The notes: generated from the sequence alone by a model not told the origin. A DNA stretch of 64,000 bases from Pararge aegeria (GCF_905163445.1 NC_053187.1:13888001-13952000); one strand, 5' to 3'. Positions 36,746 through 47,743 are shown, counted from the first letter of the stretch. Numbers and translations are program-made.

Positions 36746-37249
36746 ACATAGTAAGTACGTAAGGGATACTGGACTGAGCCTTTATTGCGATTCCACTTCG
36801 ACATTTATCAATTTCCAATTTCTTTAGAGAGTGATCGCTGTCAACATTGAAGCTGATGTCAGAAATAATAGTACGTCATTGTCCAAATGGTCCCCGGAAA
36901 TCATCGAATTCCGTGACGATGACGATCATCCTGTTCTATCTTGGATAGGGGTAATTTGGGGATTTCCTGATTTTCCTCTAGGGTTGCACACATCAATGCA
37001 GGGCGTACGTGGACCATCTGTCGTGTGATCCGTCCTGCAAGCATATAGCGATGCGATTAAGGATTGACTAGTATTTGTACTGAGTGTGTACATACGTAAT
37101 TATTAACCACATCCTCAATTAGTGTATCTAACTTTAAAAAAACATAGGACTTTTATACTAAATTCCAACTACTGTTGTACGCCTTAAGAGTGAGATTTGG
37201 ATAATATATTATGTTAACTGATGTCTATACTTAAAAGAAACCAAATTTC
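36746..37249. other. No gene recognised
   Basis: The plus frame at 36831-37028 (65 codons) lacks an ATG start and any recognisable domain. Confidence 0.4.
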
Positions 37250-37402
37250 TAAACTTCAGGTTTGTAGATCTAATAGACCTAATCAAAAACAGAACTTCCA
37301 TACAAACTTCCAACCCCTATCTCACTCCTTTAGGAATTTTTCAAAACCGTTTCTTAGCTGATATCTACGGCCTAAAAGGAACCTTCCTTTCAAATTTCAA
37401 CT
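37250..37402. repeat. Dispersed repeat fragment
   Basis: acttccatacaaacttccaa, ctcactcctttaggaat and cggcctaaaaggaacc recall a widespread lepidopteran non-autonomous repeat. No second copy in the window confirms it. It runs directly into the palindrome that follows. Confidence 0.4.
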
Positions 37403-37458
37403 TATACTTCCTTACCCAGAGGCTTTATAAGTATAAAGCCTCTGAGTAAGGAAGTATA
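37403..37458. repeat. 56-bp near-perfect palindrome
   Basis: Arms of 27 bases (37403-37429 and 37432-37458) are complementary except for one C/A pair (37416 and 37445), around a two-base centre AG. The core is cagaggctttata and its complement. Confidence 0.92.
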
Positions 37459-38457
37459 TCCCTCAGATGTCGTGATTATTCAGTAAGTTAGTGGGTTTCT
37501 CTTTTATATATTTAGATGAGTATATCCTGCATGGCATGGGCAGGAGACAATTATCTCCCTGAAGAAAGGATAAACATTCATATTCTCCCACAGTTTTATC
37601 AACTCTCAGAGCACCGGCGCACAAGTACAAATAATATAAAAATAACTATGTGTAATTATAAACAGCGGTAAACTTCTCCTATTCCATGTTCCCGTACTTT
37701 AGCAAGTGGACACGTTAATTATATCCCTTGTCAGGGGGTATAATCGGGGGATATAATTTTTGTCACCTGCCTGTGCTAGCCCTGCTAATAAAGTATATGT
37801 ACCTAGGTATATAAAGATAGAAGGTATACGTACCTAGTTGATCGAGGTGTGTCTTTACAAATTAAAGCGAATAGACAGATTAAACAATACGCTTTAGCAA
37901 ATCCTCATTCAACCACTATTGGTTCGGATTGATTAGACCTAGTTGGATTGGTACTTGATTCTGGTTTAAGTACCGGATTACTTGAGTAAATTAGCTCTAT
38001 TAAATGGCTTTCGTTGATTTAAGGCACAACAACACACATAAGATAAATATTTTAATTTTAGTATTACCAAATTACAGATTGTCTTAAATTCAAATTCAAT
38101 TTTAAAAATTCTTTATATGTGGGTCTATCATACGCACTTATGAGGCGTCCATAGATAGGTTTTTGTTGACATAACGTATGAAAGATGATGTTGATAACTA
38201 TGTTCGCTTTTTTATGGATGAGAATGTGAGACTTGCGAAAAATAAGATGGTTTATTTTATTTCTCGCATGTAGAAAGAAGAAGAAAGAGAGTTAATTGCT
38301 TTATACGTGATATGCATTATATATATTGTACAAAGTGTATAATATAAAGCGTTTGTTGATATTTTGTCAGTATCATAATATGTAGAATTGTATTGTAACA
38401 ATGATTTTAATTAGAATTTATTCAAGTCGTGTCACTTCTGTCACTAGTACGGTTCTA
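37459..38457. other. No gene recognised
   Basis: A repeated motif ggggatataat / ggggtataat lies near 37735-37757. The rest is unremarkable AT-rich DNA. Confidence 0.4.
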
Positions 38458-38575
38458 TACACTAAATTTATGTGTGTTTTTGTGAGTGTGTGTGTAGATT
38501 TGCCTGTCTCTGTGTGTGTGTGGATTAACGCTAATGCAAGTTTATGTTTATGTGTGTGCGTTACAGTGTAGCGGG
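38458..38575 (+). repeat. Imperfect GT-rich simple repeat
   Basis: Runs of gtgtgtgt broken by short spacers (tgtgtgtagatttgcctg, tctctgtgtgtgtgtgg). A related gtgtgtagattaaccctaat motif lies near 40462. Confidence 0.75.
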
Positions 38576-38579
38576 TATG

Positions 38580-38942
38580 TTATGTGTGTTCTGAATGAAC
38601 CCATAGGAGACTTTTTAGCCCGGAAGATGTAAGGATTTCCGTGGAATCGTCTTTATCTAAGCCGGCGCGATCCAGCACTTGTACGATAATAGGAAACAAT
38701 AACCTCTCCATTTGTTCATGGGTGTAAATAATAAGTAAGTAAATTAATGTATGTTGCACATTGATGGGTGATCGTTGTGGGTATAATGGAACGATAAATC
38801 TTGGGCCTTTGTCTAGTAGCGTAAAGCTATCGGCCCCGTCTCCGTTTGATAGATGGCTGCCTTTAAGCCGAAGGCGCGAAGTCTGTTGTTTAGATGGCCT
38901 CGAGCACTTCCTATTACACGCTCGAAGACAGAAGCGGCACAC
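38580..38942 (-). other. 120-codon open frame, unrecognised
   Basis: A minus-strand ATG-type frame of 120 codons ends close to the GT-rich repeat. Its start codon is not a standard ATG (gtg). The protein has a cysteine-rich start (MCRFCLRACNRKC), a middle GPRFIVPLYPQRSPINVQH and an acidic C-terminal third. GC content is above the surroundings. It could be the end of an uncharacterised LINE or chance. I do not recognise it, and no splice sites frame it convincingly. Confidence 0.2.
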
Positions 38943-39868
38943 ACTAAAAGCTAATAGAATATGTTGCAGATTTTGATATACGAGTACTATATGTCATTCG
39001 AGACTGCTATGACCTAGTTGATAGCAATTGCGATTGTCATTAAAGTAATTTTCTTCTATTCTAAGCCTCTTAATAGCATTTTAAGTACAGTAGTTGTATA
39101 TTCCGTTATAATAACTTAAAGGTATATATATTAACTTGAAGCTTAAAATAGACTAGTGTTTTGACCGCGATTAAAGTACAATCCAACTTAACATGTCTGT
39201 AGCATCTTTTTATTTGGTATATATAGAGTTGTAAAATATTTTTTTTACATTCGAAGACCTGAACTTTTAGTGCAGTAACAAAAACAATTTCAAATTAATA
39301 GTGCTTCAGTATCTCTTATTTAGTATAAAGAATTGATCGCCATTAAAATAGTATTTTCTTTCATTCTATGCCTCTGAACTTTTTAGTACAGTGGGTATTG
39401 GAATACGATACTGTACTGTTTAAACTTCTTCATTTAGTAAAGTTTGAATTAAACTCTAAGCTGTGGTAGCTTGTAAAGAATTCTTAAAATATTTGGAAAC
39501 TGTTATTTTACAACTGTATTAGCTAAAATCTAGGCGAACTTATTGGACTATTTTAAGATGTAACGTCGCGTACTTATTGACGTTTATGTTTAGGTACGGC
39601 ATAAACTATTAATTTTATGATGGCGTGTTAGAAATAAATGTATATAAAAGCATTTATTTGTAAAGATAAGCGATAAAATTAATTAATATTTACCTCTACA
39701 ACAAGATAAACTAACATACGAGTGCATATTTGTTTTAACTAATTGTTTACACGAATTATGAAACAGAATATAGGTATAGCAATACTGATAAATAAATACG
39801 ATGACATGATTACCAGTTTGAATACGTAGTAAACAATAGAACCTTTATACTTAACCACCATTTCAACG
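38943..39868. other. No gene recognised
   Basis: AT-rich. Parts of 39030-39120 and 39340-39420 look alike (cgattgtcattaaagtaatt / cgccattaaaatagtatttt, followed by ttctattctaagcctct / ttcattctatgcctct), suggesting a decayed tandem duplication. Confidence 0.4.
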
Positions 39869-40205
39869 ATCTTTCTGGCGCAGCGGTGTGCGCTGTGGTT
39901 CTAAGCTGGAAGTTCCGGGTTCGATTCCCGGCAGGGGTATTTGGAATGATACATTTTTTTTTTTTTCTGGTCTGGTCTGGTGGGACGCTTCGGCTGTCAC
40001 TCGTTACTATCCTACCGACAAAGACGTGCCGCTAAGTTATTTTGCGTTCCGATACGATGTCGTGTAGAAACCAATTAGGGGTATGGTTTAAATTTAACTG
40101 GTATACTACCTAACAGTTTATCCAGCTACCATATTAGACTGCACCATCATCACGTACAATCAGGTGAGATTGCAGTCAAGGGCTAATTTGTAGTGAAAAA
40201 CAAAA
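39869..40205 (+). mobile_element. SINE-A (Metulj-like), full length
   Basis: Best-preserved tRNA head in the window: ctttctggcgcagcggtgtg, then ttccgggttcgattcccggc with a perfect B box. Body and tail follow in order. A long T run splits the head from the body. Confidence 0.92.
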
Positions 40206-40359
40206 ACTTAACAGCAACTGGTTCCATCCTAGATAAAACATGTTTTTCACTTTCTTTTTGATTTAAAAGTCGATTCTTACGAAATACCTTTTACTACCAT
40301 TCCTCTCTTTTGCGTTAAATAGAACTATGTTACTCTCCATCTTTTCAACAAACTCCATG

Positions 40360-40450
40360 CCAAAAATCAAGTTGATTGATTGCGTACTAAGGGCGTGAAG
40401 GAAGGACAAACAAACAAACACATTTTTGCATTTATAATATAAGTAAGAAT
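40360..40450 (-). mobile_element. Helitron-like 5' fragment
   Basis: ccaaaaatcaagttgattga, gacaaacaaacaaacac, then tgcatttataatataagtaa. In reverse complement this is the start region of lepidopteran Helitrons. It matches 1120-1215. Confidence 0.55.
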
Positions 40451-40510
40451 GTCTCTGAGAGTGTGTAGATTAACCCTAATGTGCGCTTCTGTATGTGTAT
40501 GTATATAATA

Positions 40511-40904
40511 CTAGAGTACCCAGCCCGTTTCGCCAGGCTAGATTTTGCTTTATTTTATTATAACAATAAACTTCATTAAATTTTTAATTTAAGTCTCATA
40601 ATATATTAAATCATTTATTTCTCTCCGTATTCATTCTCTTCTATTCTCTTCTCGAGCAGTTGAAGATCATTATCTACACCCATGTACACCCAACTCACCC
40701 AATAGAATATCATCATAGTAAATATAGGCTGTATTTGACAGTTTGACAGTTCAAAAATAGGAGTGCTCCGATCGTCACCAAAACGTCACAGAATTACTCG
40801 CCAGGTCAATCCGGAGATTCCCTGAAAGTTTCATTGAAATCGGTCCAGCCGTTTCGGAGCCTATACGGAACATACCCACACACTTTCTCTTTTATATATA
40901 TAGA
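40511..40904 (-). mobile_element. Non-autonomous Helitron, both ends intact
   Basis: On the minus strand it starts TCTATATATATAAAAGAGAA after a host A. It ends AGCCTGGCGAAACGGGCT (a short hairpin) followed by GGGTACTCTAG and a host T. This is the Helitron layout. At 394 bp it is non-coding. Confidence 0.85.
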
Positions 40905-42021
40905 TCGATAGAAGAAGAAGATAGATATAATTAAGAATGGTTTGAATGAATGTTAAACAGCACTTACATGATATTAATCTGCAAGTTAAATAAAATAAAA
41001 AAAAGTTGTTTTTTTCTGAAACAATCCAATTATAGTAATATGAAATACATTCGCATGATTCTCTCGTTTATTGTTTTGAGTTCTTATGCAAACAGCACAT
41101 TGTGAATATGGAGTAATAAAGATAACCTACGTGTATGTTTAGTATATGTAAATCCTTTTCCTTTTACAGCATTAACTTACTTTTCCGAGATTGCCCGGTT
41201 CCTTTATGTTAGCGGTTTCTATAGTAAATAATGTCTTGTTGAATTACATATTATTAACATATCATATATTTTATAGTGACCGCATGTAAGTCGATATTTA
41301 CCGCGGAGCTATATATTATGTCGATTTAATAGAGGTACCGGACATAATCTTGTTGATAAATAATTTTAGGCACTTTTTATATTATAAGATACATAGTAGG
41401 CACAGAATTAAGGACATACAGAAACCGTGCACACAACTATTATTGAAGCATCAAAAACCAGTCCACTTTAGAATGTTTTCTTGGTAATTATAGGCATTGT
41501 TTTATATTATGAGATATACTCGTATATTAGGTTTACACGTTAAATAGATTGCTAAACGACTTTTTATACAATGAAAGTGATATTATAAAGTATATATATT
41601 ATATACATTGCTTCTAATAGGGATACAGCTTATATAATAAACAGTGTGCGGTTGCAGGATTCCGGTAAGAAACCTAGAAGTTCAGTACTTTACTCTGAAC
41701 ATTTAACTAGCACATGATGCTAAATGTTACAAACAGTTATGCGACACGTATTTTAGGAGCATAACGCTTTTTCCTTACGCGATGATCAACTCCTACTATC
41801 AACCGCGGGAACTTCTGAAGACATTCTGCAGAGTACGAACTACTTAACTCATTGCTAACTCACAGCAGATTTGTCATGCTGCATATATTCGTATGGTCTC
41901 AATAAGAATTATTGTGTATCAGGATCTGATACTGAAGGTGGTAGATAAAAGATGATAAAATATTGATTAAGTCGATAGAAATATTAATATTAAATATTTG
42001 CGAGAAATATAATGTCACGAT
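40905..42021. other. No gene recognised
   Basis: AT-rich sequence. No repeat core placed. Confidence 0.45.
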
Positions 42022-42325
42022 ATACCTTGCACAATGGTGAGAGCTGTGAAGTTAAGCAGGAGGTCACGGGTTAAATCCCGAGCGGACAATTTGGAAATCT
42101 ATTCTGAATTTTCTTTCCGGTGGGAGACTTTGGCCGTGGCTATTTACCACCCTACCGACAAAGACGTGCCGCTAAGCGATTTAGTGTTCCGGTGCGACGT
42201 CGCGTAGAAACAGATTGGGTATATGACTACCATACCCCATAACAGGTTAGCCCGCTACCATCTTAGGACTACATCATCACAAACCATCAGGTCAAGAGCT
42301 AACTTATAGTAAAATAAAAAAAATC
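42022..42325 (+). mobile_element. SINE-A (Metulj-like), full length
   Basis: Head gcacaatggtgagagctgtg, B box acgggttaaatcccga (one change), body and tail in order, ending gtaaaataaaaaaaa. Confidence 0.87.
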
Positions 42326-42590
42326 ATTCGGTACCAGCACAATTACCACGAGTATAAAATTTTAGCCTGAACGCGTTATTTATTATTTCTTACGAGTTCA
42401 AAATGCTCAAGGAAAAGGTTACTCAATATCCCTTTTCATCTTATATCGCTTTTATTAAATTATAACCAAATTAGGTACTTAATTTTGGCTTATTAACCAG
42501 TTTCACGATTTTAAGAGGGAGAGCCTATAGTATACACAAGTTGAAATATATGGTAATTATAGCCAGTTTTAATAAACCGATGTATAATTT

Positions 42591-42936
42591 GTGAAGGTTC
42601 TCATAAAGTTAAGAACTCCTAATTCTAATCTAGTCTTGGAGAAGTTTGAGCTCTACGTCGGTTCAGTCCAACTGTTAGGCACAGTTCGAATCTCTCATGG
42701 AAGAACGAAGAAGAGTTCCGAGTTGCCACATTGTTCCATGTTCTTACATGTCTGCGACTGTCGACCGTGTTCGTCGAAGCATGCTAAAAAAACACCCATA
42801 TTTTAAATTCCAGATTGGTACTGAGAAAATCTTGACAGTAAATCCCAATCAGTTCCGACCTGCAAAGAGAAACCAGGGCATCGTTTACTTCACAACTACT
42901 AAATCAAAGAGGCAGTTTAGTATAATTAAGAAATGA
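42591..42936 (+). pseudogene. Coding-like stretch, unrecognised, frame broken or spliced
   Basis: From about 42591 one frame reads VLIKLRTPNSNLVLEKFELY and on to VGSVQLLGTV. A second frame, open from 42679 right after ctgttag (a possible splice acceptor), reads AQFESLMEERRRVPSCHIVP and continues to KRNQGIVYFTTTKSKRQF with stop TGA at 42934-42936. Low repetition, a K/R-rich C-terminus and a mature-looking stop suggest real coding origin. It may be a frameshifted pseudogene or a terminal exon. Its phase (0) does not fit the exon at 35292. I cannot name a family. Confidence 0.35.
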
Positions 42937-44584
42937 AAATGAAATAACAAGGGAAATAACTTTTGAGATTCTTTACGGTTTAATAAATAATTAACAAGAA
43001 TTGAACTGATATGAAATCGAAAAAGACTTATTTCATACTAAATACACTGCTTTTAGGCGCAACATTATTTTCACTTTTAATTGTACTATTTGACATTTAA
43101 AAATAAATACAATTTTATACAATAATATATTATTAATAAGCTAAACCAAACTTGGGCTTTGATGTTTAAAATTTTATGTTTTATTTAATTTTAATTTAAT
43201 TTCAATTTCATTTATTTATTTTTTAACATTATAACCTTAGTTTCTAAAATATTTTTAGAAATATATTTTATAACGCAGTTGTATTAATGTATGTAGGTAA
43301 AAGAACTCAAACGAAAGTAAACTATAACATTTTGAAATTATTTGTAAAAGTTGTGAATTCGTTGAAATTCAACAAACCTGGGAAAAGAAAAAATGTATTA
43401 GCTGTTGGTTTTCCTAAATAAATAAATAAACCCAAAAAAATCCAAACCACATATTTATTTCGTTTTTAGTAAAGCATGTTAGTAGAGTAGAGTAGTAAAT
43501 AATGTTCGTATATTAAATAATTTTGTCTGGGATTCGAATAAAAGTAATTTAAAAGCTTATCTCCACAGTGATCTCCTTCGCGTCGAAGGGATTTTAGGTT
43601 AAGCTCATTTCGCTACCTAAATATTACTAAGAGATAGCTTTTAGTTACATCTACTTCTTAACTAATATACATGAGTATCCTCATATTTAATTACTATAAA
43701 TATATATTTTTTAATGAAGTGACTAAGGGAAGTTTCTTTAAACATTCTGTATACTTACTTGTTTAAGCTCAGCTTTATATGATTTGAGATTTAGCAAGGA
43801 TCGAAACTCACTTAACTGCCCATTATATCGTTATCGTCGATTAAAAGGCTACTTTCACGACTCTAAATATAGGCATTAAACGGCACTGAGTACCTATATC
43901 GTTTGAATAAGAATCTAAGCAAAAGCACTTAGCTATTTTCCTAACAGTTGTTAAAGCTTAAAGTTGTTTGCTGTTTTACTATTTGTAGAAAATTACCTAT
44001 CTCTTTTTTCTTAAGAATTGATAGACTCAAGGAACGTAATATTCAACTTATATTTAACTGTCGCGTTTTTTTCCGCGTTTTTAACGATTTTGTAAAAATA
44101 CGGTTCGAACTGTTTGTTTTCCTGGGATAGGAAGTTGCCAATTTTACTTTCCGTTGTAAAAATGAAGTTAATAGGTTGCTTATTTTATAGGTGTAATCTT
44201 AGGAAAGATGAACAAACTAACAAACCTAATCTTACACATTTGCAAATTAGTAAGTAAAAGCTGGCACTTCTTCAAATTTTTCTAATAGGTATAATGTATA
44301 GGAGTGAATAGGAAACGTCTGAATAAACAGGAAGTAGTTTAGTACGATCAAAAAGTATGTTTGAAAAGATTTTTTATGCTACATATACTATTACTTATCT
44401 TTCTATTTGCGAAATAACAGTAATTTGCCAAGTAAGCAATGACCCGTGAGTCTACGCTTCAGTAAGTTTTAAAAGTTCCGCGACTAAAAGGCACTGTAAG
44501 CCGCAAAATACTCTCTATTCCAGCGCGAGCTTTAAATTTATATAATAGGGTTGTCAAAGACGGGGAATATATTATAGGTGTGAT
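42937..44584. other. No gene recognised
   Basis: Very AT-rich with TTTA/ATTTT runs near 43160-43270. Short open frames have no domain. Confidence 0.45.
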
Positions 44585-44825
44585 ATCATCATCAACAGAT
44601 TATGCTGAACTAAACGCCTCTCCCAACGGGATGGTTTGCATATAATCCCCACGCTGGGCAGACAAGTTGGTGGTGGCAGAACATGGTAGTAGTAGCACAG
44701 GACGCTGCTGCACTTTCCCCTTAGATGTCTCGTACGGCAATCACGGGAAAAGGAAGGGGTGGTGACAGCTGTATTCTGATCTGCCGTCTACATACGGCAC
44801 CTGTGTGATAAATTAGATACAGATG
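44585..44825 (+). mobile_element. LINE-derived repeat fragment, host of the Sailor-like insertion
   Basis: acaagttggtggtggcagaa, gtagtagtagcacaggacgc, cgtacggcaatcacgggaaa and ggaaggggtggtgac resemble the 3' region of a lepidopteran LINE (recall). The DNA transposon begins immediately to the right, so it landed at or near the end of this older repeat. Confidence 0.5.
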
Positions 44826-44827
44826 TA

Positions 44828-44870
44828 TAGATACTTCAACTCAGTTGTGCGCGCGGCCCTATGTGTGCGT
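44828..44870 (+). repeat. Left terminal inverted repeat
   Basis: Starts TAGATACTTCAACTCAGTTG and ends CCTATGTGTGCGT. It is complementary to 46606-46648 except at positions 8 and 41 of the repeat. Confidence 0.95.
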
Positions 44871-44978
44871 GCGCTTGTAAATATACAACTTTCATTCGTG
44901 TGGCAGTGACGCGGCAGTCGTCGTTCGAGCAAGACGTGTTCCTATCGCTTTTTCTTACGGGTACAGTCGTTTACGAAA

Positions 44979-46461
44979 ATGTCTAGTTCTTCACGGAAAA
45001 AATGTTTAAGGAGTCAGGTAAATATTTTTTATTTTTAAATTTAGATGTAATGAATAGGTATTTATTATGATTCTATATACGAAAAAATATATCCTTGTTG
45101 ACGTTTACGTATTATTGTTTTAGACTCGAGAAACCATTGCTAAGGTATACGAATTTCTGAAAATAGATGCGAGAGATATATTGGAACTAGTAAGTGATCC
45201 AGTTTGCAGTGCAAGTCCAATTTTAATATCGAAACTAAGTGAACATTTAAATAGCGTACGGAAAAGAACAGCAATGGCAGTGGGGGTATCAGAGAGAACA
45301 GTTACTAATATATTGGCTGAAGGAAAAGAATCTGACTCTAAGTTTAAATCTCCGCATAAAGACCGTAAAAAACGTTTAAAGAAGTTAGAATTAGACAACT
45401 TTAACGTTGATGTTATACGTTCCACTATTCAAAATTACCATTTAGAACATCGTGAGTTACCTACCTTGCTAAAGTTGAAAGGAATATTTCAAGATAAACT
45501 TAACTATGATGGAAGTATTTCGACTCTGCGTACAGCTTTGTTAAAGTTGGGATACAAATGGCGAAAAACTGTGGATAACAGACGTGTTATTATAGAGCGG
45601 CATGACATCCAAAAACTACGATTTTCCTACCTAAAAAATTTACTCAGATACCGTCAAGAAAATCGGTGTATCGTATATACAGATGAGAGCTATATCTTAA
45701 CTAATCATGTTCAAAACAAAGGATGGGGTAATAAAGATGGACCACCTTTAAAGAGAAACCTGTCGAAAGGACAAAGAATTATCATTGTGCATGCTGGTTC
45801 AGAACAAGGTTTCGTACCTAACGCACTATTGACATACAAAGCAAATAGTGTTTCTGGTGATTACCATTCTAACATGAACGCGGAAAACTATGAAAAGTGG
45901 CTAAAAGAACGTCTAGTACCGAATCTTCCACCTAACTCTGTGGTTGTGCTTGATAATGCCTCATACCATAACGTTCAAAATGACAGAGCCCCAAATTCGA
46001 ATTCCAAAAAAATAGAAATGCAGAGATGGCTGACAGAAAAAAATATAGCTTTTAATCAAGATATGAAAAAAATTGAACTGTATGATTTGATTAAAAAAAA
46101 TAAAGAAAACTATATCTGTTACAAGATTGATGACATACTTCAGCGATATGGCATAAAAGTTCTTCGATTGCCACCATATCATCCTGAACTAAACCCCATA
46201 GAAAATGTGTGGGGAATTTTAAAAAATTATATTGCTTCGCGTAATGTCGACCAAAATGTGACGGAAATAATGAAACTCATAAATGAATGTTTAAGTCAAA
46301 TTGATGAAGGGATGTGGGGTAATACTTGTCGACATGTACAAAAGAAAGAAGAAGAATACTATAGACATTTTGACATGGAGTCAGAATTCATAATTAACCT
46401 TGATGAGAGCAGCGAATCCGAAAATTCATCATTTGATTTTTCAAGTAGCGATTCAGAATAA
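44979..46461 (+). CDS. DDE transposase, two exons, DD82E
   Basis: Cut-and-paste transposase acting on the flanking inverted repeats. Exon 1 (44979-45017, 13 codons, MSSSSRKKCLRSQ) joins exon 2 (45124-46461) in phase 0 across a 106-bp GT-AG intron (gtaaat...gttttag), giving 458 residues. Residues about 14-80 form a first helix-turn-helix region (VGVSERTVTNIL), followed by a basic linker (KDRKKRLKK). A second HTH-like region ends LKLGYKWRKT (about 152-162). Catalytic D200 lies in VYTDESY (codon 45682), D290 in VVLDNASYH (45952) and E373 in NPIENVW (46201), leaving 82 residues between D290 and E373. The tail is Ser/Asp/Glu-rich. Two overlapping AATAAA signals follow the stop. Without exon 1 the first ATG in exon 2 would fall inside the first HTH, so the spliced start is preferred. 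Splicing is inferred. Confidence 0.9.
45018..45123 (+). other. Short intron in the transposase gene
   Basis: Starts CAG|GTAAAT and ends TTATTGTTTTAG|ACT. It is AT-rich, and the T-rich acceptor is good. It contains stop codons in the exon frame, so translation through it is not possible. Confidence 0.75.
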
Positions 46462-46605
46462 TGTTCAATAAATAAACATTAAATTACCAAATAACTGTTT
46501 TTTTAAAAAAAAACCCGTATATAACCCGTAAATAACTGTATTTGTATTTGTACCCGACTGTACCTCTTGTCACGCACACAAAGTCACTGTATATGTACAA
46601 GGTTT

Positions 46606-46648
46606 ACCCACACATAGGGCCGCGCGCACAACTGAGTTGATGTATCTA
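46606..46648 (-). repeat. Right terminal inverted repeat
   Basis: Its complement starts TAGATACATCAACTCAGTTG. The inner sequence also pairs imperfectly with the left side (CTTGTAAATATACA versus CTTGTACATATACA; GTGTG and GTGAC). Confidence 0.95.
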
Positions 46649-46650
46649 TA

Positions 46651-46800
46651 ATATATTGTAGGAAAATATATCTCAGCTATGGTCCTACATACGGTGGTAT
46701 AATGGCCTTTAGAGATTGGATCAATCGCACTGCATCAATGCGGTTTGGCAGGCTTTAACGATTATCATTAGGTGTTAATAGTAACCAATATAAAAATTAA
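46651..46800. repeat. Repeat-like flank right of the transposon
   Basis: ggtttggcaggctttaacga is shared with ggttggctggctttaacga at 19661-19680, so this is part of a dispersed element of unknown class. Confidence 0.4.
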
Positions 46801-46945
46801 AAGGTAAAATACCAATATCTAACTGCAACTGCTGAGTTTCTTGCTGGCTTCTTCTCGCTAGAATCTGCGTTCCGAACCTGTGGTAGAGTCAAAATACCTA
46901 CCTTAAATGCTTATACCTATTTGAAATAAATGAAATTTGAATTTA
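46801..46945 (+). mobile_element. Jockey/CR1-like LINE 3'-end fragment
   Basis: gctgagtttcttgctggctt, ttccgaacctgtggtagagt, then acctatttgaaataaatgaa. This is the same 3' UTR as 13945-14145, in plus orientation. Confidence 0.82.
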
Positions 46946-47086
46946 TCAAAGCTTAGAGCTTTGTTAAATTCTAAAAATTCTAAAAGTACACCGTGTTATT
47001 TGAAATTATTATTACATTTTAAAAATAATATTTTTTTTCGATTTTTTCGAAAGGTTGATTCGAACACATTATTCGTAATTTCCCTA

Positions 47087-47150
47087 CTGTCTGGTGGGAA
47101 GCTTCGGCCGTGGCTGGTACCACCCTACCGATAGAGCTTGTAGAGTAATT
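47087..47150 (+). mobile_element. SINE-A deletion derivative
   Basis: gtctggtgggaagcttcggc, ccaccctaccgat, then a direct jump to the tail cttgtagagtaattaa. The centre of the SINE is missing. The same tail variant occurs at 53550. Confidence 0.75.
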
Positions 47151-47743
47151 AAGGAATTGAAAAAAAATATCTTGGCTGCAATCACATCTGATTGTAAGTA
47201 ATGAAGCAGCCTTTGTGCAGTGGAGCGCACTTGCCTATAAGATACCTGTACTCTCTCGATTTAAAATTACTCATTATTATAGGTGTAGCGTATTAGAAAC
47301 GAGGTAGCATAGCCCTTTGTGTGTGTCAATGGGATGCCAAAAACGTAGGAATTTAGATTTGATAACCTGCCTGCTATTCACATATAGGAAAAAAATTATT
47401 TTTTGGCAACCTTAACACCGAAATGGCAATTCATAACGCTATACTTTCATTAGACGAGGTCTAAATACTTTTATGCAAATAGATTTAGTGGGTACCGCTG
47501 TAAAGCTAATGGCGCCGACTGCAATTTATGAGCAAGCATAACTTTAAGAGTCTTTATAACATAAAGTATTAATTACCGATTATTTAGGAGTGATTAAACA
47601 TTAAGATGTGGCATGAATGCTTAAAAAGACAATTATTACTTTGCTACGTAATCTCTTATAGCTTTCCACCAGCACACTCCATCACTGCCACAAGGTGTGG
47701 TCATTGTATCTATTAACATGAAGAAAATAATATTTATACATAT
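47151..47743. other. No gene recognised
   Basis: AT-rich. Nothing placed. Confidence 0.45.

Larger units (their letters stand above)
44828..46648 (+). mobile_element. Complete Sailor-like (DD82E) IS630-Tc1-mariner transposon
   Basis: A 1,821-bp element with TA on both sides (44826-44827 and 46649-46650). Its 43-bp terminal inverted repeats differ at two positions, and it holds one transposase gene without in-frame stops. The subterminal regions also pair imperfectly. Movement would be cut-and-paste into TA. Ends, duplication and gene all look intact, so it is young and perhaps still active; activity is inference. The group name rests on the 82-residue spacing between the second D and the E. 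Confidence 0.93.

Noticed and set aside
39869..39945. tRNA-gene-like sequence with A box and perfect B box
   Set aside because: It is the head of a SINE-A, followed by the full SINE body and tail. The same holds for heads of SINE-B and SINE-C copies. No sequence folds convincingly as a free tRNA with flanking terminator.
45120..45425. Minus-strand 101-codon frame opposite the transposase
   Set aside because: It lies entirely antisense to the transposase helix-turn-helix region and is a shadow of that frame.
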